Positions 50,853 to 62,464 are shown, counted from the first letter of the stretch. The stretch: 64,000 bases of DNA from Streptomyces caeruleatus (GCF_001514235.1 NZ_KQ948925.1:185444-249443), one strand, 5' to 3'. The notes: a model not told the origin generated them from the letters alone. Numbers and translations: made by a program.

Positions 50853-51629
50853 GTGTCGTCACAGAAGTCCCGCACGCACCGCAGGAGATGGCTCACCGGC
50901 CTGACCGGTGCCGCCGCGCTCGTCATAGCCTTCCCCAGCGTCGCCTTCGCCGCCCCGCCCGGGGCGCTCCCCGCCAACGCCGAGACCGCCGAGAAGACGT
51001 ACCAGCCCGCCTTCGACTACGACACCGACGGCTGCTACTCCACCCCCGCCATCGGCCCGGACGGCACCGTCAACGGCGGTCTGAACCCGACCGGTTCGCT
51101 CAGCGGCGACTGCCGGGACGCCTCGGACCTCGACAACACCAACGGCTACTCGCGCTACAAGTGCAACAACGGCTGGTGCGCCTATATGTACGGCCTGTAC
51201 TTCGAGAAGGACCAGGCGGTCGCGGGCAGCAGCATCGGCGGGCACCGGCACGACTGGGAGCACGTCGTGGTGTGGGTGCAGAACAACGCGGTGCAGTACG
51301 TCTCGACGTCCAACCACGGCTCGTTCACGATCAGCCCGGCGTCGTCGGTGCGGTTCGACGGTACGCACGCGAAGATCGTGTACCACAAGGACGGCATCGC
51401 CACGCACTGCTTCCGGCTCGCGAACTCGGGCGACGAGCCGCCCGAGAACCACAAGGGCACCTGGCAGTACCCGCCGCTGGTCGGCTGGAACGGCTACCCG
51501 GCGGGCGTACGCGACAAGCTGGTCGCGTACGACTTCGGCAGCGCCAACTTCGGCCTGAAGGACGCCAACTTCGCGAACCACCTGGCGTCGGCGAAGCCGT
51601 CCGGCATCGCGTTCGACCCGAACGCCTGA
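50853..51629 (+). CDS. Secreted NPP1/NLP-family (necrosis- and ethylene-inducing-like) protein
   Basis: A 258-residue exported protein. The Sec signal (THRRRWLTGLTGAAALVIAF, cut near AFA-A) precedes an NPP1 domain whose hallmark heptapeptide GHRHDWE is intact (GSSIGGHRHDWEHVVVW), with four or more Cys in the N-terminal half. In plant pathogens NLPs bind sphingolipids and lyse plant membranes; many saprophytes carry copies of unknown role. The start is GTG at 50853 behind GAGGAG. It looks like a single-gene unit. Confidence 0.92.
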   Translation: MSSQKSRTHRRRWLTGLTGAAALVIAFPSVAFAAPPGALPANAETAEKTYQPAFDYDTDGCYSTPAIGPDGTVNGGLNPTGSLSGDCRDASDLDNTNGYSRYKCNNGWCAYMYGLYFEKDQAVAGSSIGGHRHDWEHVVVWVQNNAVQYVSTSNHGSFTISPASSVRFDGTHAKIVYHKDGIATHCFRLANSGDEPPENHKGTWQYPPLVGWNGYPAGVRDKLVAYDFGSANFGLKDANFANHLASAKPSGIAFDPNA

Positions 51630-51729
51630 CCGGGCGACCCCCTCGGGCGCGGGTCCTAGGACCCGGGCACCCGCGGCATCCGTCCCGCGCCCGATACCGT
51701 CCCGCGACCGGCCGCATAGCGTCACACCC

Positions 51730-52782
51730 ATGGAAACGAGCGACACGAACGACGCGAGCGATACGAGCAATACGAGCGATACGAGCGGACGGCTCGAGGA
51801 GGCTCTGGAACGCCTGCACGTGTGCGGACCGGAACGCGACGGCTGGCTCTCCAACCACGCCCCCATGGTCGTGGAGGCGCTCGCCGCGCACGGGCAGGCG
51901 GAGCGGGTGCACCACTGGCTGGATCTCTACCGGGACAGGCTGGAGGACTTCCCGGATCGCGTGGCCCCCGTCACCGACGACAACTGGGCCTCGGCGCTGG
52001 GCGATCCGCGCCGCACAGCCGACTGGACCGACCATTTCTCCCGCGCCCTCGCCGAACGCCCCTGGCGGGACGTCCTCGCCGAATGGTGGCCGCGTCTGCT
52101 GCCCGGCCTGGTCGGCGGCGCCACGCACACCGTCATCCGGGTCGGGCACGCCGTACGCGCTGTCGAGGCCGACGCGAACACCCCTCGGCTCACCGAACTC
52201 GCGCACGCCCTCGGCTACTGGGCGGCCCGGCACCAACCCGTCACCGGCGTCACCGCCCTGCCGGGCGCCGGCACGGCCGAGGAGTCCCTGGACGCCGTGC
52301 CCGCGATCGAGCCGGGGCACCTGGGTTTCCGTGACCGACTGGCCGCGCTGCGCCGACTGCCCGTCTGGGCCGACGACGTCACCGATCCGGACACCGCCCG
52401 GGACCGCCTCGCCGAACTCGTCCGTGCCGCGACCCACCGCTACGCCACCCACGGCCACGGCGAGCCGACCATGCTGGTGCACGCGGCGACCGCCCCCAAC
52501 GCCGTGCTGCGGACGCTCGACGCGCTGCCGCGCGAGCTGTGGGCGCCGAGCCTGCGGGCGGCGTGGACGGCGTCGGCGGCCGTCACCGCGATGTACGCCC
52601 CGGTGGAGCCGGTCGCCTGGACGCCGCCCGCCCGGCTCGCGCCGGAAGAGGTCATGGAGCGCGCCCTCGTCCACGGCGACGAGCACGTCATCAAGCTCGC
52701 CGACACGGCCCTGGACGTCGGTGACGAGCGCGCGCTCGCGGCGGCGCTGCGGGCGGTCGAGCTCAGCGAGCCGCTGGTGTGA
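51730..52782 (+). CDS. Questin-oxidase-like (DUF4243) protein
   Basis: A 350-residue member of the questin oxidase-like family, named after a fungal Baeyer-Villiger-type enzyme; bacterial members have no proven reaction. Matching features are the WLSNHAPMVVEALAAHG opening of the domain, then HWLDLYRDRL and GATHTVIRVGHAVRA. The first 20 residues are a Ser/Asp/Thr-rich tail (SDTNDASDTSNTSDTS) encoded by short GACACGAAC/GATACGAGC repeats. The last 20 bp overlap the convergent ArsR-type gene. Confidence 0.78.
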   Translation: METSDTNDASDTSNTSDTSGRLEEALERLHVCGPERDGWLSNHAPMVVEALAAHGQAERVHHWLDLYRDRLEDFPDRVAPVTDDNWASALGDPRRTADWTDHFSRALAERPWRDVLAEWWPRLLPGLVGGATHTVIRVGHAVRAVEADANTPRLTELAHALGYWAARHQPVTGVTALPGAGTAEESLDAVPAIEPGHLGFRDRLAALRRLPVWADDVTDPDTARDRLAELVRAATHRYATHGHGEPTMLVHAATAPNAVLRTLDALPRELWAPSLRAAWTASAAVTAMYAPVEPVAWTPPARLAPEEVMERALVHGDEHVIKLADTALDVGDERALAAALRAVELSEPLV

Positions 52783-53776
52783 CGTCACCGTCCGTGTCGA
52801 CGAGGGTGTCGCCGAGGGCCGTTCGCCCGTACAGCACGTAGTGGCCCTGCCGCCGCGACTCCAGCAGGCCGGCCTCCCGCAGGACCGACAGATGGGCCGA
52901 CACGGTCGACGGGGCCAGGCCGTGGCGTCGGGCGAGGTCCGTGGTCGAGGAGGGGACGGCGAGTCCGGCGAGTACGGCCGCGCGCTGCTGCCCGAGCAGC
53001 CGGGCCAGCGCCTGCGGTGGACGCGGCGCCGGGGCGCTGTGCAGGCGGCCCATGCCCCGGGCGGGGTAGATGACGGTGGGCTGCCAGGGCCGGGCGAAGC
53101 CGCTGACCACATCGGGCCACACGAACACGCTCGGCATCAGCAGCACGCCTCTGCCGTCGGGCCGTTGGGCGTCCGCCAGGTCGCGGTACTCGCGCAGGGT
53201 GAGGGTGTGCCCCGCCCAGTCGACGGCCGGGTGCAGGCCGGTGAGCAGCGCGTCGAGACCGGCGTCCGCCGCCCGGCGTGAGCGGTACGCGATGTCCGCC
53301 TCCAGGACGGCGCGGTGGCGGGGCCAGTCCGGGGCGAGCAGGGCGTGCCAGGCCAGTTCGGTGAGGTCGGCGAGGCGCCGGACGGTGGCGGCCGGGTCGT
53401 CGAGCGCGGCCCGCCCCCGGGGCGACTCGGCGAGGCCGGGCGTGCAGGCGAGCGAGCGGGTCAGCTCCGCGTGGGCCAGGGCGGGGTCGGTGGCCCGCAT
53501 CCGCGCCAGCTCGTCCTCGATGGCGGGGTACGGCTCCTGCGGCGGCGGCCCGAGGAAGTCCGGGGTGTAGCCGCCGGCGGGCGGCACGAACAGCCACAGC
53601 GGGGCCAGGTCGAGTCCGGCGACCGTACGGCGCATGCGGCGCAGCCAGGCCTGGTGGTAGCCGTGCCGGGCGGGCCGGCGGAGCATGCGCAGCGCCTCGT
53701 GGGTCTGGCACAGCGGCGAGATCGCGAACCGGCAGCGCGTGAGGTCGTCGGTGCCCAGGTGCAGGGCGAGCGGCAT
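52763..53776 (-). CDS. ArsR-type helix-turn-helix regulator with large N-terminal domain
   Basis: A 337-residue regulator. The C-terminal ArsR winged helix reads VPSSTTDLARRHGLAPSTVSAHLSVLREAGLLESRRQGHYVLY. The N-terminal 230 residues (DDLTRCRFAISPLCQTHEALR) belong to the actinobacterial DUF5937-like ArsR group and probably sense a ligand. It is divergent from the MFS gene at 53883, across 106 bp, as in many repressor/exporter pairs. Confidence 0.88.
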   Translation of the reverse strand: MPLALHLGTDDLTRCRFAISPLCQTHEALRMLRRPARHGYHQAWLRRMRRTVAGLDLAPLWLFVPPAGGYTPDFLGPPPQEPYPAIEDELARMRATDPALAHAELTRSLACTPGLAESPRGRAALDDPAATVRRLADLTELAWHALLAPDWPRHRAVLEADIAYRSRRAADAGLDALLTGLHPAVDWAGHTLTLREYRDLADAQRPDGRGVLLMPSVFVWPDVVSGFARPWQPTVIYPARGMGRLHSAPAPRPPQALARLLGQQRAAVLAGLAVPSSTTDLARRHGLAPSTVSAHLSVLREAGLLESRRQGHYVLYGRTALGDTLVDTDGDVTPAAR

Positions 53777-53882
53777 GGCGACCCCCGAGGTGAGCGGCGA
53801 TTCGTCCTGGACCGAAAGAGTAGAGCGGCCGGCCGCGGCCCAGCACGCTTGCCCCGACTCCCCCTCTCGGAAAGGCGGTTGG

Positions 53883-55100
53883 ATGGCCAGCGCAGGTCCG
53901 GCACGTCCCGCGCCCTGGCAGCGTGCCGCCGTCGTCGCGGCGTTGATGCTGGCGGCGTTCACCTTCAACACGACCGAGAACCTGCCGGTCGGTCTGCTCG
54001 CGCTCATGGCGGACGACCTGCGGGTGTCGCTCGCGGCCGTGGGCGCCCTGGTCACCGGGTACGGCCTGACCGTCGCCGTCGTCTCGCTGCCCCTCGCCCA
54101 CGTCACCCGGTCCGTGCCGCGCCGGTATCTGCTCGCCGGGCTCCTGGGGCTGCTCGCCGTGGGCAGTTGGGTGTCGGCGCTGGGCGGGGTGTCGTACGGG
54201 GTGCTGCTGGCGGCGCGGGTGGTCACGGCGTTGGCGCAGGCGTCGTTCTGGGCGGTGATGGGGCCGGTCGCGGTCGGTCTGTTCCCGCCGGAGCGGCGGG
54301 GGCGGGTCATGGGGCTGCTGTCCGTCGGCGGTTCCCTGGCCACGGTGGCCGGCGTCCCGGCCGGGACCTGGCTGGGCGGGCACGCGGGCTGGCGGATGCC
54401 GTTCGCTCTGCTGGGCGTACTGGCCCTCGTCTCGCTCGTGACGATCGGTGCCCTGCTGCCCACGTCCCGCCCTCAGGACGGCCACGCGGCGTACGGCGCG
54501 ACCCCTGACCGGCGCGGGTTCCTCACCATGCTGGCCGTCACCGCCCTGTCGGTGACCGGTGCCTTCGCCGGGTTCACGTACGTCGTGGCCTTCCTCGACG
54601 AGGTGAGCGGGTTTCCCGACGACGCGGTGAGTGCCGTGCTGCTGGCGTTCGGCGGGGCCGCGCTGGCCGGGGTCGCGGTGGCCGGGCCGCTCCTGGACCG
54701 CTTTCCGCGTGCCACGCTGACCGTGCCGGTGGCCGCCCAGGCGGTGGCACTGCTCGGCCTCTACGCGGTGGGACACGTTCCGGCGGCCACCGTCGTGCTG
54801 GTCATGCTGCTGGGCGCGTCGGTCTCGACCGCCTTCATGGCGACGCAGACGCAGGTGCTGCGGGTGGCGCCGGGGCGTACGGAGACCGCGCTGGCGGCCA
54901 ACTCGGCCGCCTACAACGTGGGCATCGCCGTCGGTGCGCTGCTCGGGGGCGTGTCGCTGCCCGTGGTCGGGGTGCGCGGGGCGTTCCTGGTCGGGGGACT
55001 GCTCACGGCGGGGGCACTGGTGGTGCTGACGTGGCCCGCGCGGCCGGGAGTCGAGGGCGGTGCGGGAATCGGGAGGTACCGTGCGGGCGCGGGGCTCTGA
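53883..55100 (+). CDS. MFS exporter (DHA1 type)
   Basis: A 405-residue, twelve-helix transporter. The N-terminal [24 protein letters not shown] replaces the usual TE motif of DHA1 proteins; helix 4 has [20 protein letters not shown] and helix 5 has [26 protein letters not shown] (antiporter motif C). The ATG at 53883 starts a proper membrane protein; longer frames overlap the divergent repressor. Substrate unknown; probably induced by the ligand of the ArsR-type regulator. Confidence 0.87.
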   Translation: MASAGPARPAPWQRAAVVAALMLAAFTFNTTENLPVGLLALMADDLRVSLAAVGALVTGYGLTVAVVSLPLAHVTRSVPRRYLLAGLLGLLAVGSWVSALGGVSYGVLLAARVVTALAQASFWAVMGPVAVGLFPPERRGRVMGLLSVGGSLATVAGVPAGTWLGGHAGWRMPFALLGVLALVSLVTIGALLPTSRPQDGHAAYGATPDRRGFLTMLAVTALSVTGAFAGFTYVVAFLDEVSGFPDDAVSAVLLAFGGAALAGVAVAGPLLDRFPRATLTVPVAAQAVALLGLYAVGHVPAATVVLVMLLGASVSTAFMATQTQVLRVAPGRTETALAANSAAYNVGIAVGALLGGVSLPVVGVRGAFLVGGLLTAGALVVLTWPARPGVEGGAGIGRYRAGAGL

Positions 55101-55117
55101 CGGTCTATCGTGGCCGC

Positions 55118-56053
55118 ATGTCCGTGCCTGAACTGATCCGTATCGTCTCCCGCGACTCGCCCATGGCGCTCGCCCAAGTGGAGCGTGTCCGCGCCGAGTT
55201 GGCGGTCCTGCATCCCGGTGTGCGGACCGAGGTCGTGCCGGTGAAGACGACCGGTGACAAGTGGATGGGCGATCTGTCCCAGGTCGAGGGCAAGGGCGCG
55301 TTCACGAAGGAGGTGGACGCGGCGCTGCTGGCCGGCGAGGCCGATCTCGCCGTGCACTGCGTCAAGGACATTCCCGCCGACCGGCCGCTGCCCGCGGGGA
55401 CGACGTTCGCCGCGTTCCTCAAGCGCGACGACATCCGGGACGCCCTGATCCACCCCGGCGGCCTGACGCTGGACGAGCTGCCGGCCGGGACCCGGATCGG
55501 CACCTCGTCGGTGCGCCGGGTCGCCCAGCTGGCGGCCACCCATCCGCACCTGGAGTGCGTGCCGTTCCGGGGCAACGCCAACCGGCGGTTGGAGAAGCTG
55601 GCCGCCGGTGAGGCGGACGCGCTGCTGCTGGCGGTGGCCGGCCTGGAGCGCATCGGCCGTCCGGACGTGATCAGCGAGGTCCTGTCCCCCGAGGTGATGA
55701 TGCCGCCGATCGGCGCGGGCATCCTCGCCCTGCAGTGCCGCGAGGGCGACACCGAGCTCATCGACGCGATCAGCGGTCTCGGCGACCCGGACACCTACCG
55801 GGAGGCCACCGCCGAGCGCATGTTCCTGCACGTCCTCCAGGGGCACTGCAACAGCCCGATCGCCGGGTACGCGCGCGTGGACCGCAGCGGCGAGCTGTCC
55901 CTGCGGGCGTGTGTGTTCACCCCGGACGGCAAGACGCGGCTCAACGCCCACGAGTGGGCGGGCCGGCTGGACCCGGCGACGCTCGGTACGTCGGTGGCGG
56001 TCGCGCTGCTGCGTCAGGGCGCCCGGGAGATCATCGACGGCATTCCGCACTGA
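55118..56053 (+). CDS. hemC: Hydroxymethylbilane synthase (porphobilinogen deaminase)
   Basis: A 311-residue enzyme that links four porphobilinogens into hydroxymethylbilane for tetrapyrrole synthesis. Motifs: [28 protein letters not shown] (catalytic Asp region), [11 protein letters not shown] and the cofactor-cysteine segment [13 protein letters not shown] with Cys244. These differ from the usual HSLKD and GGCSVP wording, and no other heme gene is nearby, so this is probably a second, divergent copy beside the housekeeping hemC. The start is ATG 55118 without a clear ribosome-binding site. Confidence 0.87.
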   Translation: MSVPELIRIVSRDSPMALAQVERVRAELAVLHPGVRTEVVPVKTTGDKWMGDLSQVEGKGAFTKEVDAALLAGEADLAVHCVKDIPADRPLPAGTTFAAFLKRDDIRDALIHPGGLTLDELPAGTRIGTSSVRRVAQLAATHPHLECVPFRGNANRRLEKLAAGEADALLLAVAGLERIGRPDVISEVLSPEVMMPPIGAGILALQCREGDTELIDAISGLGDPDTYREATAERMFLHVLQGHCNSPIAGYARVDRSGELSLRACVFTPDGKTRLNAHEWAGRLDPATLGTSVAVALLRQGAREIIDGIPH

Positions 56054-56117
56054 GACATCGGCTGAGTGACCGGGCCGGCATACCGGCCTTAGATGCCGGG
56101 CTGGAGGGCGCTCGCCG

Positions 56118-56639
56118 TCAGGCGGTGCCCTCTTCGGCCTGGTCCCGCAGGAAGTTGCTCACCTGGAGCGCGAGGCCGTCCCGCAGGGTGGTGGTGTGGG
56201 TGCCGACGGAGGGCTCCTGGAGGCCGAGGCCACCGGTCCACAGCCGGCGGTCGGTCCATTCCTCCTCGACGCGCAGCTGGATCTGGACGTCGACCTGGCT
56301 GAGGCTCGCCTCCGGCCCGGCCGCGTACATGACGGCGGTGGCCCGGCGCAGCGGGTAGACGTCGAAGCCCTCGATGAACTGCGAGTTGCGCCAGTCGATG
56401 AACGCCGCCTCGCCGTCGCGGCCGATCCGCACGTCGATCTGGCCGTCCTCGAGATGGACGCCGAGGTGCCGCTCACCGCGGTTCTCGACGGTGACCCGGA
56501 CCCGGAAGTACGTCAGCCCCTCGGCTGCCTCGTCCCGTCCGCGCGGCGGCTCGGCGGCTTCCAGACAGTGGACGCGGACACGCAGACCGGAATGCTCGTC
56601 GTACTCGCGCCAGTCCCCGACCACGTTCGGCTCGTACAC
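56118..56639 (-). CDS. Hypothetical beta-rich protein
   Basis: A 173-residue soluble protein that I do not recognise. It has no signal peptide or membrane segment. The predicted secondary structure is mostly beta (LTYFRVRVTVENRGERHLGVHLEDGQIDVRIGRDG), like an immunoglobulin-type sandwich, with a C-terminal helix (LALQVSNFLRDQAEE). The start is GTG at 56639 behind GAGAGGTGG. A good promoter lies at 56667-56696. Confidence 0.7.
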   Translation of the reverse strand: MYEPNVVGDWREYDEHSGLRVRVHCLEAAEPPRGRDEAAEGLTYFRVRVTVENRGERHLGVHLEDGQIDVRIGRDGEAAFIDWRNSQFIEGFDVYPLRRATAVMYAAGPEASLSQVDVQIQLRVEEEWTDRRLWTGGLGLQEPSVGTHTTTLRDGLALQVSNFLRDQAEEGTA

Positions 56640-56666
56640 AATCCACCTCTCGACCCAGAGAGCTGC

Positions 56667-56696
56667 TTCCTATCTTCGCGCTGAGCGCACTGTCAA
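56667..56696 (-). promoter_or_regulatory. Promoter candidate for the hypothetical gene at 56118-56639
   Basis: On the minus strand, consensus TTGACA (56696-56691) is followed after 18 bp by TAGGAA (56672-56667). The expected transcript would begin about 20 bases before the GTG start. Confidence 0.5.
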
Positions 56697-56733
56697 ATGA
56701 GCAGAATGCGCTGTGGCCAGCCCATTCGCCCCC

Positions 56734-56750
56734 TTGATCACCGATCAAGC
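56734..56750. promoter_or_regulatory. 17-bp perfect palindrome
   Basis: CTTGATC-ACC-GATCAAG lies about 40 bp upstream of the TTGACA box of the minus-strand promoter. No T-run follows. It may be an operator for the hypothetical gene or a leftover from the decayed genes to its right. Confidence 0.4.
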
Positions 56751-56827
56751 CGTGGGCAGGAAGAATCCGCTTACTGGTGTGCGCACCGGATTCACCTACG
56801 TGCCGCACATCACGTTCCGCAGCAAGA

Positions 56828-57185
56828 TCAGCGGGCCAGCCGGCCGAGCAGCGAGGAGGCCGCGGCGATGCCGAGCGCGAGGTGGCGGGGTGGTGCCCAG
56901 GAGGAGGCCGCGGCAGGGCGTCGTCCTGGTAGCTGAGCGGGTTGGCCCTGCTGACCGCCTGGAGCCGGCCCGGCATCACGGACAGCGGGCAGAGGGCGTG
57001 GAGCCGAAGAACAGCGGCGTGGTGATGACCTGCCCCGAAGCCCATCAGGCGGTCGCGGCTGAGGACGATGCTGGCGATCGCCGCGCAGCTGCGGTGCGGG
57101 CATGCCGCGGCGCATTCGGCGCCGGATCAGTCGCTGGGCGTCGGCGAGCGCGTCGGCCAGTTCCTCCGGGAAGGTCCGTTCACAT
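56828..57185 (-). pseudogene. Decayed MarR / ABC-2 permease fusion remnant
   Basis: Read on the minus strand, ~57185-57062 encodes a MarR-type N-terminus (FPEELADALADAQRLIRRRM), then ~57060-56828 encodes the C-terminal end of an ABC-2 drug-export permease: LSRDRLMGFG, PLSVMPGRLQAVSRANPLSYQ and the closing GIAAASSLLGRLAR before a TGA. The permease part needs frame changes: after MGFG the expected QVITTPLFFG appears in another frame, and again around ALPRP. The middle of both genes is missing. The 759-bp gap 56640-57398 contains only this remnant, a minus-strand promoter, the palindrome and the leader of the sigma-factor gene. Confidence 0.7.
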
Positions 57186-57398
57186 CGGTGGACTCCGAGT
57201 CACACCGCCGTCACATGTAGTCGCATTCACGAATTTTGTTTCAGATGCCCCTTTCGGGGGAATCAGTCCTATGTGCTTCGGACAGGAGGCACGTCCGTGG
57301 GAGCCGACCGGCCGACCCGGAGGTGTCCTCCGTGTGGTCCGGACCGCGCCTCCCACGGTGTCTGTCCATTCGGCACCTGCTGAGGGAGGTGCGCACGA

Positions 57399-58187
57399 AT
57401 GAGTGCCACCACCAGAACGAAGCACTCCCACGACGACGCCCCCGACACGGCCGAAGCCTTCGACCGGCTGGTAGGGCTCCCCGACGGGCCGGAACGCAAG
57501 GTCCTCAAGGACGAACTGATCCAGGCCTGGCTGCCCATGGCCGAGCGGATCGCCGTCCGGTTCAAGGGCCGTGGCGAGTCCCTCGAGGACCTGTACCAGG
57601 TCGCCGCGCTGGGCCTGGTGAAGGCCGTCGACCACTACGACCCGGCACGCGGCCACGCCTTCGAGGCGTACGCGGTGCCGACCATCACCGGTGAGATCAA
57701 GCGGCACTTCCGCGACCACATGTGGACGCTGCACGTGCCGCGCCGGGTCCAGGACCTGCGCAACCGGGTGCGCAGCTCCGCGAAGGAGCTGTCGCAGCTG
57801 ACCCCGGGACGCGCGCCCACCGTCGCCGAGATCGCCGAGCACGCGCATCTGAGCGAGGCGGAGGTCCGCACTGGGATGGAGGCCCTCGAGTGTTTCTCCG
57901 CCCTGTCGTTGGAGGCCGAGATGCCCGGCACCGACGGCTACGCGCTGGGCGACGCGATCGGCGGCCCGGACCCGGCGTACGACGTGGTCGTCGACCGCGT
58001 CACCGTCAAGCCGTGCCTGCAACGCCTCCCGGAGCGGGAGCGGACCATCCTCTACCTGCGCTTCTTCGGCGGGATGACCCAGAGCCGGATCGCGCAGCAG
58101 CTCGGCATCTCGCAGATGCATGTCTCCCGGCTGCTGAGCGGCTGCTTCGCGCATCTGCGGGAGGAGATGCTCGCCGAGGTCCACTGA
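57399..58187 (+). CDS. RNA polymerase sigma factor of the SigB/SigF/SigG group
   Basis: A 262-residue group 3 sigma factor. Region 2: DELIQAWLPMAERIAVRFKGRGESLEDLYQ and FEAYAVPTITGEIKRHFRDH (core and -10 binding). Region 3: RAPTVAEIAEHAHLSEAEV. Region 4: LPERERTILYLRFFGGMTQSRIAQQLGISQMHVSRLL (-35 binding). In Streptomyces these factors serve stress response and morphological differentiation, and are held by RsbW-like anti-sigma factors. GGAGG is eight bases before the ATG. A GTTTC...GGGGGAAT stretch at 57238-57263 loosely resembles the promoters such factors use. No anti-sigma gene is adjacent. Confidence 0.92.
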   Translation: MSATTRTKHSHDDAPDTAEAFDRLVGLPDGPERKVLKDELIQAWLPMAERIAVRFKGRGESLEDLYQVAALGLVKAVDHYDPARGHAFEAYAVPTITGEIKRHFRDHMWTLHVPRRVQDLRNRVRSSAKELSQLTPGRAPTVAEIAEHAHLSEAEVRTGMEALECFSALSLEAEMPGTDGYALGDAIGGPDPAYDVVVDRVTVKPCLQRLPERERTILYLRFFGGMTQSRIAQQLGISQMHVSRLLSGCFAHLREEMLAEVH

Positions 58188-58188
58188 C

Positions 58189-58521
58189 TCACTCCTGAGC
58201 CGATCCCGGGATCTGCGTCGGACCGTGACGCTCCAGGGCGTCCTCCAGTTCGACGCGGATCTCGGCCGGCATCTCCCCGTCCCGGCCCCAGGTGAGGATC
58301 AGTTGGGCCACCTGGCGGAGCTTGATGTTCGTGTGCTGGGAGACGTCCTTCAGCACGGCCCACCCCTGGTCGGGTGAGACCCGGCCCAGCGCCACGACCA
58401 TCCCGATCGCCTGGTCCACGACGGCGTGCGAGACGACCGCCTCCTTGAGCTGCTCGACCTCCTCCTCGAGTTCGAGGATCCGGTCGCTCCCGTCGGCGGG
58501 TTCGTGGGGTACGTGTGCCAC
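58189..58521 (-). CDS. ANTAR-domain RNA-binding protein
   Basis: About 110 residues: a short coiled coil (RILELEEEVEQLKEAVVSHA) followed by an ANTAR domain (VDQAIGMVVALGRVSPDQGW and TNIKLRQVAQLIL), which in the family binds paired RNA hairpins and prevents transcription termination. There is no receiver or GAF domain. The start is uncertain; GTG 58521 has GGAGG only one base away. Its stop faces the sigma-factor stop one base apart. Confidence 0.82.
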   Translation of the reverse strand: MAHVPHEPADGSDRILELEEEVEQLKEAVVSHAVVDQAIGMVVALGRVSPDQGWAVLKDVSQHTNIKLRQVAQLILTWGRDGEMPAEIRVELEDALERHGPTQIPGSAQE

Positions 58522-58692
58522 GCCTCCATACTCGTCGCTCCGACGACCGCGTGCCAGTGAAGCGGGCGGGCCGGGACCACGACCGTTTCGGCGCCACGCC
58601 GGGGGTACTCGACAGGCCCCGGAGCGGATCCGGCTGGACACTGGGACCAGACCGGTGGCCGGCCGGTCGGGCGAGACCAGGACGCGACTGCC

Positions 58693-59496
58693 ATGAACCA
58701 CGAAGCGAGAACCCCCCGGAGCACGGCCGAGGTCGTGTCCACACACTCCGTGTTCGGCGCACCCTGCTGGGTGAGCCTGACCAGCCGGGACCTGGAGGCC
58801 ACCCAGGCGTTCTACACGGCGGTGCTGGGCTGGCGCTGGCGGCCGGCCAAGCTGGGCGACCGGTTCCGGATCGCGCTGGCGCAGAGCGTGCCGGTGGCCG
58901 GGATCGGGGCGGTCGCCTCGATGTGGCAGATGGCGGTGGCCTGGACGCCCTACTTCGCGGTGCCCAGCGCCGACGACGCCGTGTCCCGGGTCCAGGAGCG
59001 CGGGGGTACGGCGGCGGTCGGGCCGCTCTCGCTGCCGCCCGGACGGGCGGCGCTGCTGGCCGACCGGGACGGGGCGACCTTCGGGGTGTGGGAGGGCGAG
59101 CTCATCTCCAACTGGGAGACCTGGCGGCGGGCCGCGCCGACGTTCATCCGGCTGCACACACGCGACGCCTTCGACGCCGCGATGTTCTACGGCGAGGTCC
59201 TCGACTGGGCCACCGAGCGGCCGGGGTGCTGCGAGGTGCGGTACGAGGGGGGTGAGGTCGTGCTGCGCAGTGGGGGTGATGTGGTGGCGCGGATCGAGTC
59301 CGGGGCGCTGGAGGCTGCGCCGGATCCGACGATTCGGCCGCACTGGCAGGTCCACTTCGCTGTCGCGGACGTGGCCGGGTGCGCTCGGGCTGCGGAGTTG
59401 CACGGGGGGAGCGTGTTGTCGAAGGGGAGTGACGAGGCTGTGCTGCGGGATCCTGACGGGGCGCAGTTCACGGTGACTTCGCGGCGAGGGCGGTAG
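58693..59496 (+). CDS. Two-domain VOC (glyoxalase-fold) protein
   Basis: A 267-residue protein with two vicinal-oxygen-chelate modules (CWVSLTSRDLEATQAFYTAV at ~25-130; FIRLHTRDAFDAAMFYGEV at ~150-262, ending VLRDPDGAQFTVTS). The same tandem form is seen in Streptomyces hydroxylase-like paralogues annotated as glyoxalase/bleomycin resistance proteins. Function unknown. Confidence 0.85.
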   Translation: MNHEARTPRSTAEVVSTHSVFGAPCWVSLTSRDLEATQAFYTAVLGWRWRPAKLGDRFRIALAQSVPVAGIGAVASMWQMAVAWTPYFAVPSADDAVSRVQERGGTAAVGPLSLPPGRAALLADRDGATFGVWEGELISNWETWRRAAPTFIRLHTRDAFDAAMFYGEVLDWATERPGCCEVRYEGGEVVLRSGGDVVARIESGALEAAPDPTIRPHWQVHFAVADVAGCARAAELHGGSVLSKGSDEAVLRDPDGAQFTVTSRRGR

Positions 59497-59544
59497 CCTG
59501 CCGGCGACCGAGGTGCGACTGACGGGGTGCCGCGAAGTGTCGTC

Positions 59545-59592
59545 GGTCGTCTGCGGCCGCGCTGTGGCTTGTCGCGCAGTTCCCCGCGCCCC

Positions 59593-59595
<3 letters not shown>
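59545..59595. repeat. Common Streptomyces dispersed sequence at the glgX 3' end
   Basis: GTCGCGCAGTTCCCCGCGCC, preceded by GTGGCTT and followed by CCTTAG, is a sequence I recognise as widespread in Streptomyces intergenic regions. Here it overlaps the TAA stop of glgX (59593-59595) and fills most of the gap between that gene and the VOC gene. Confidence 0.6.
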
Positions 59596-61733
<2,138 letters not shown>

Positions 61734-61737
<4 letters not shown>

Positions 61738-62246
61738 CGGGCCTCCTCCAGGATGTCGTCCCGGGTGCCCGCGGCGTCGGCGATGGCCGTGACGGGGACC
61801 TCGCGGGGCACCTGAAGGGCCTCGCGCAGGTTGGGCGAGGGCGCGGCGGGCACCAGCGGGGCGCGTTCGCCGGCGCGGGCGCGCTGCGAGAACCAGATGA
61901 CCTTGCTGCCGGTCTCGGTGGCGCAGCAGCCCCAGCCGTCGCTGACGGCGGCGAGGCGCTGCAGGCAGTCGCGCAGTTCGTGGTCCGGGCGCAGGGCGCG
62001 GTCGTTGTCACCGATGGCGGTGATGAGGTGGTGACGGTTCCACCACATCTCGATCGAGATGTTCTTGTCCGTCGCGTGCTCGTCGATGGCCCGCAGCAGC
62101 ATCTCCGTGCTGTGGCAGACGGGCTCGACAAGGGTCTCCAGGTACCAGTACTTGAGGTGAGCGGCCAGAATTCGGCTGACCTGCCCCACCCGTTCGGGGC
62201 TCACTTCCACGTCTAGGTGGTAGTAGCAGGGCACTGCGGTCTTCAC
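61734..62246 (-). CDS. Divergent GHKL (RsbW-like) ATP-binding protein
   Basis: A 170-residue protein. Its layout follows an RsbW-like HATPase: [20 protein letters not shown] in place of the N-box (ELVTNAxxH), [15 protein letters not shown] for the strand and G1 region, and [11 protein letters not shown] for the last strand. The key Asn and Gly residues are poorly kept, so ATP binding is uncertain. It opens [20 protein letters not shown] at GTG 62246, with GAGGAGG eight bases upstream. Coupling to glgX by a four-base overlap suggests it modulates glycogen metabolism or a sigma switch. Confidence 0.65.
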
Positions 62247-62464
62247 CGTCGTTACCTCCTCACCGCGAAAGCTCCCGCTCTCCTCGCCCCTGCGGGACGG
62301 GCCCCGATACGGAGCGTGAGCGCTGATCGCTTCTGAGTCACTCCAGGGTGGGGGCGGTACGCCATTCGTGCAACAGGAGCACACTCCTGAGGTAGTTGAA
62401 GATCCAACAGGACGCTGCGTCGCCGAGCGTGCACCATGTGTGAAGACCACGATGCCCGTAACGG

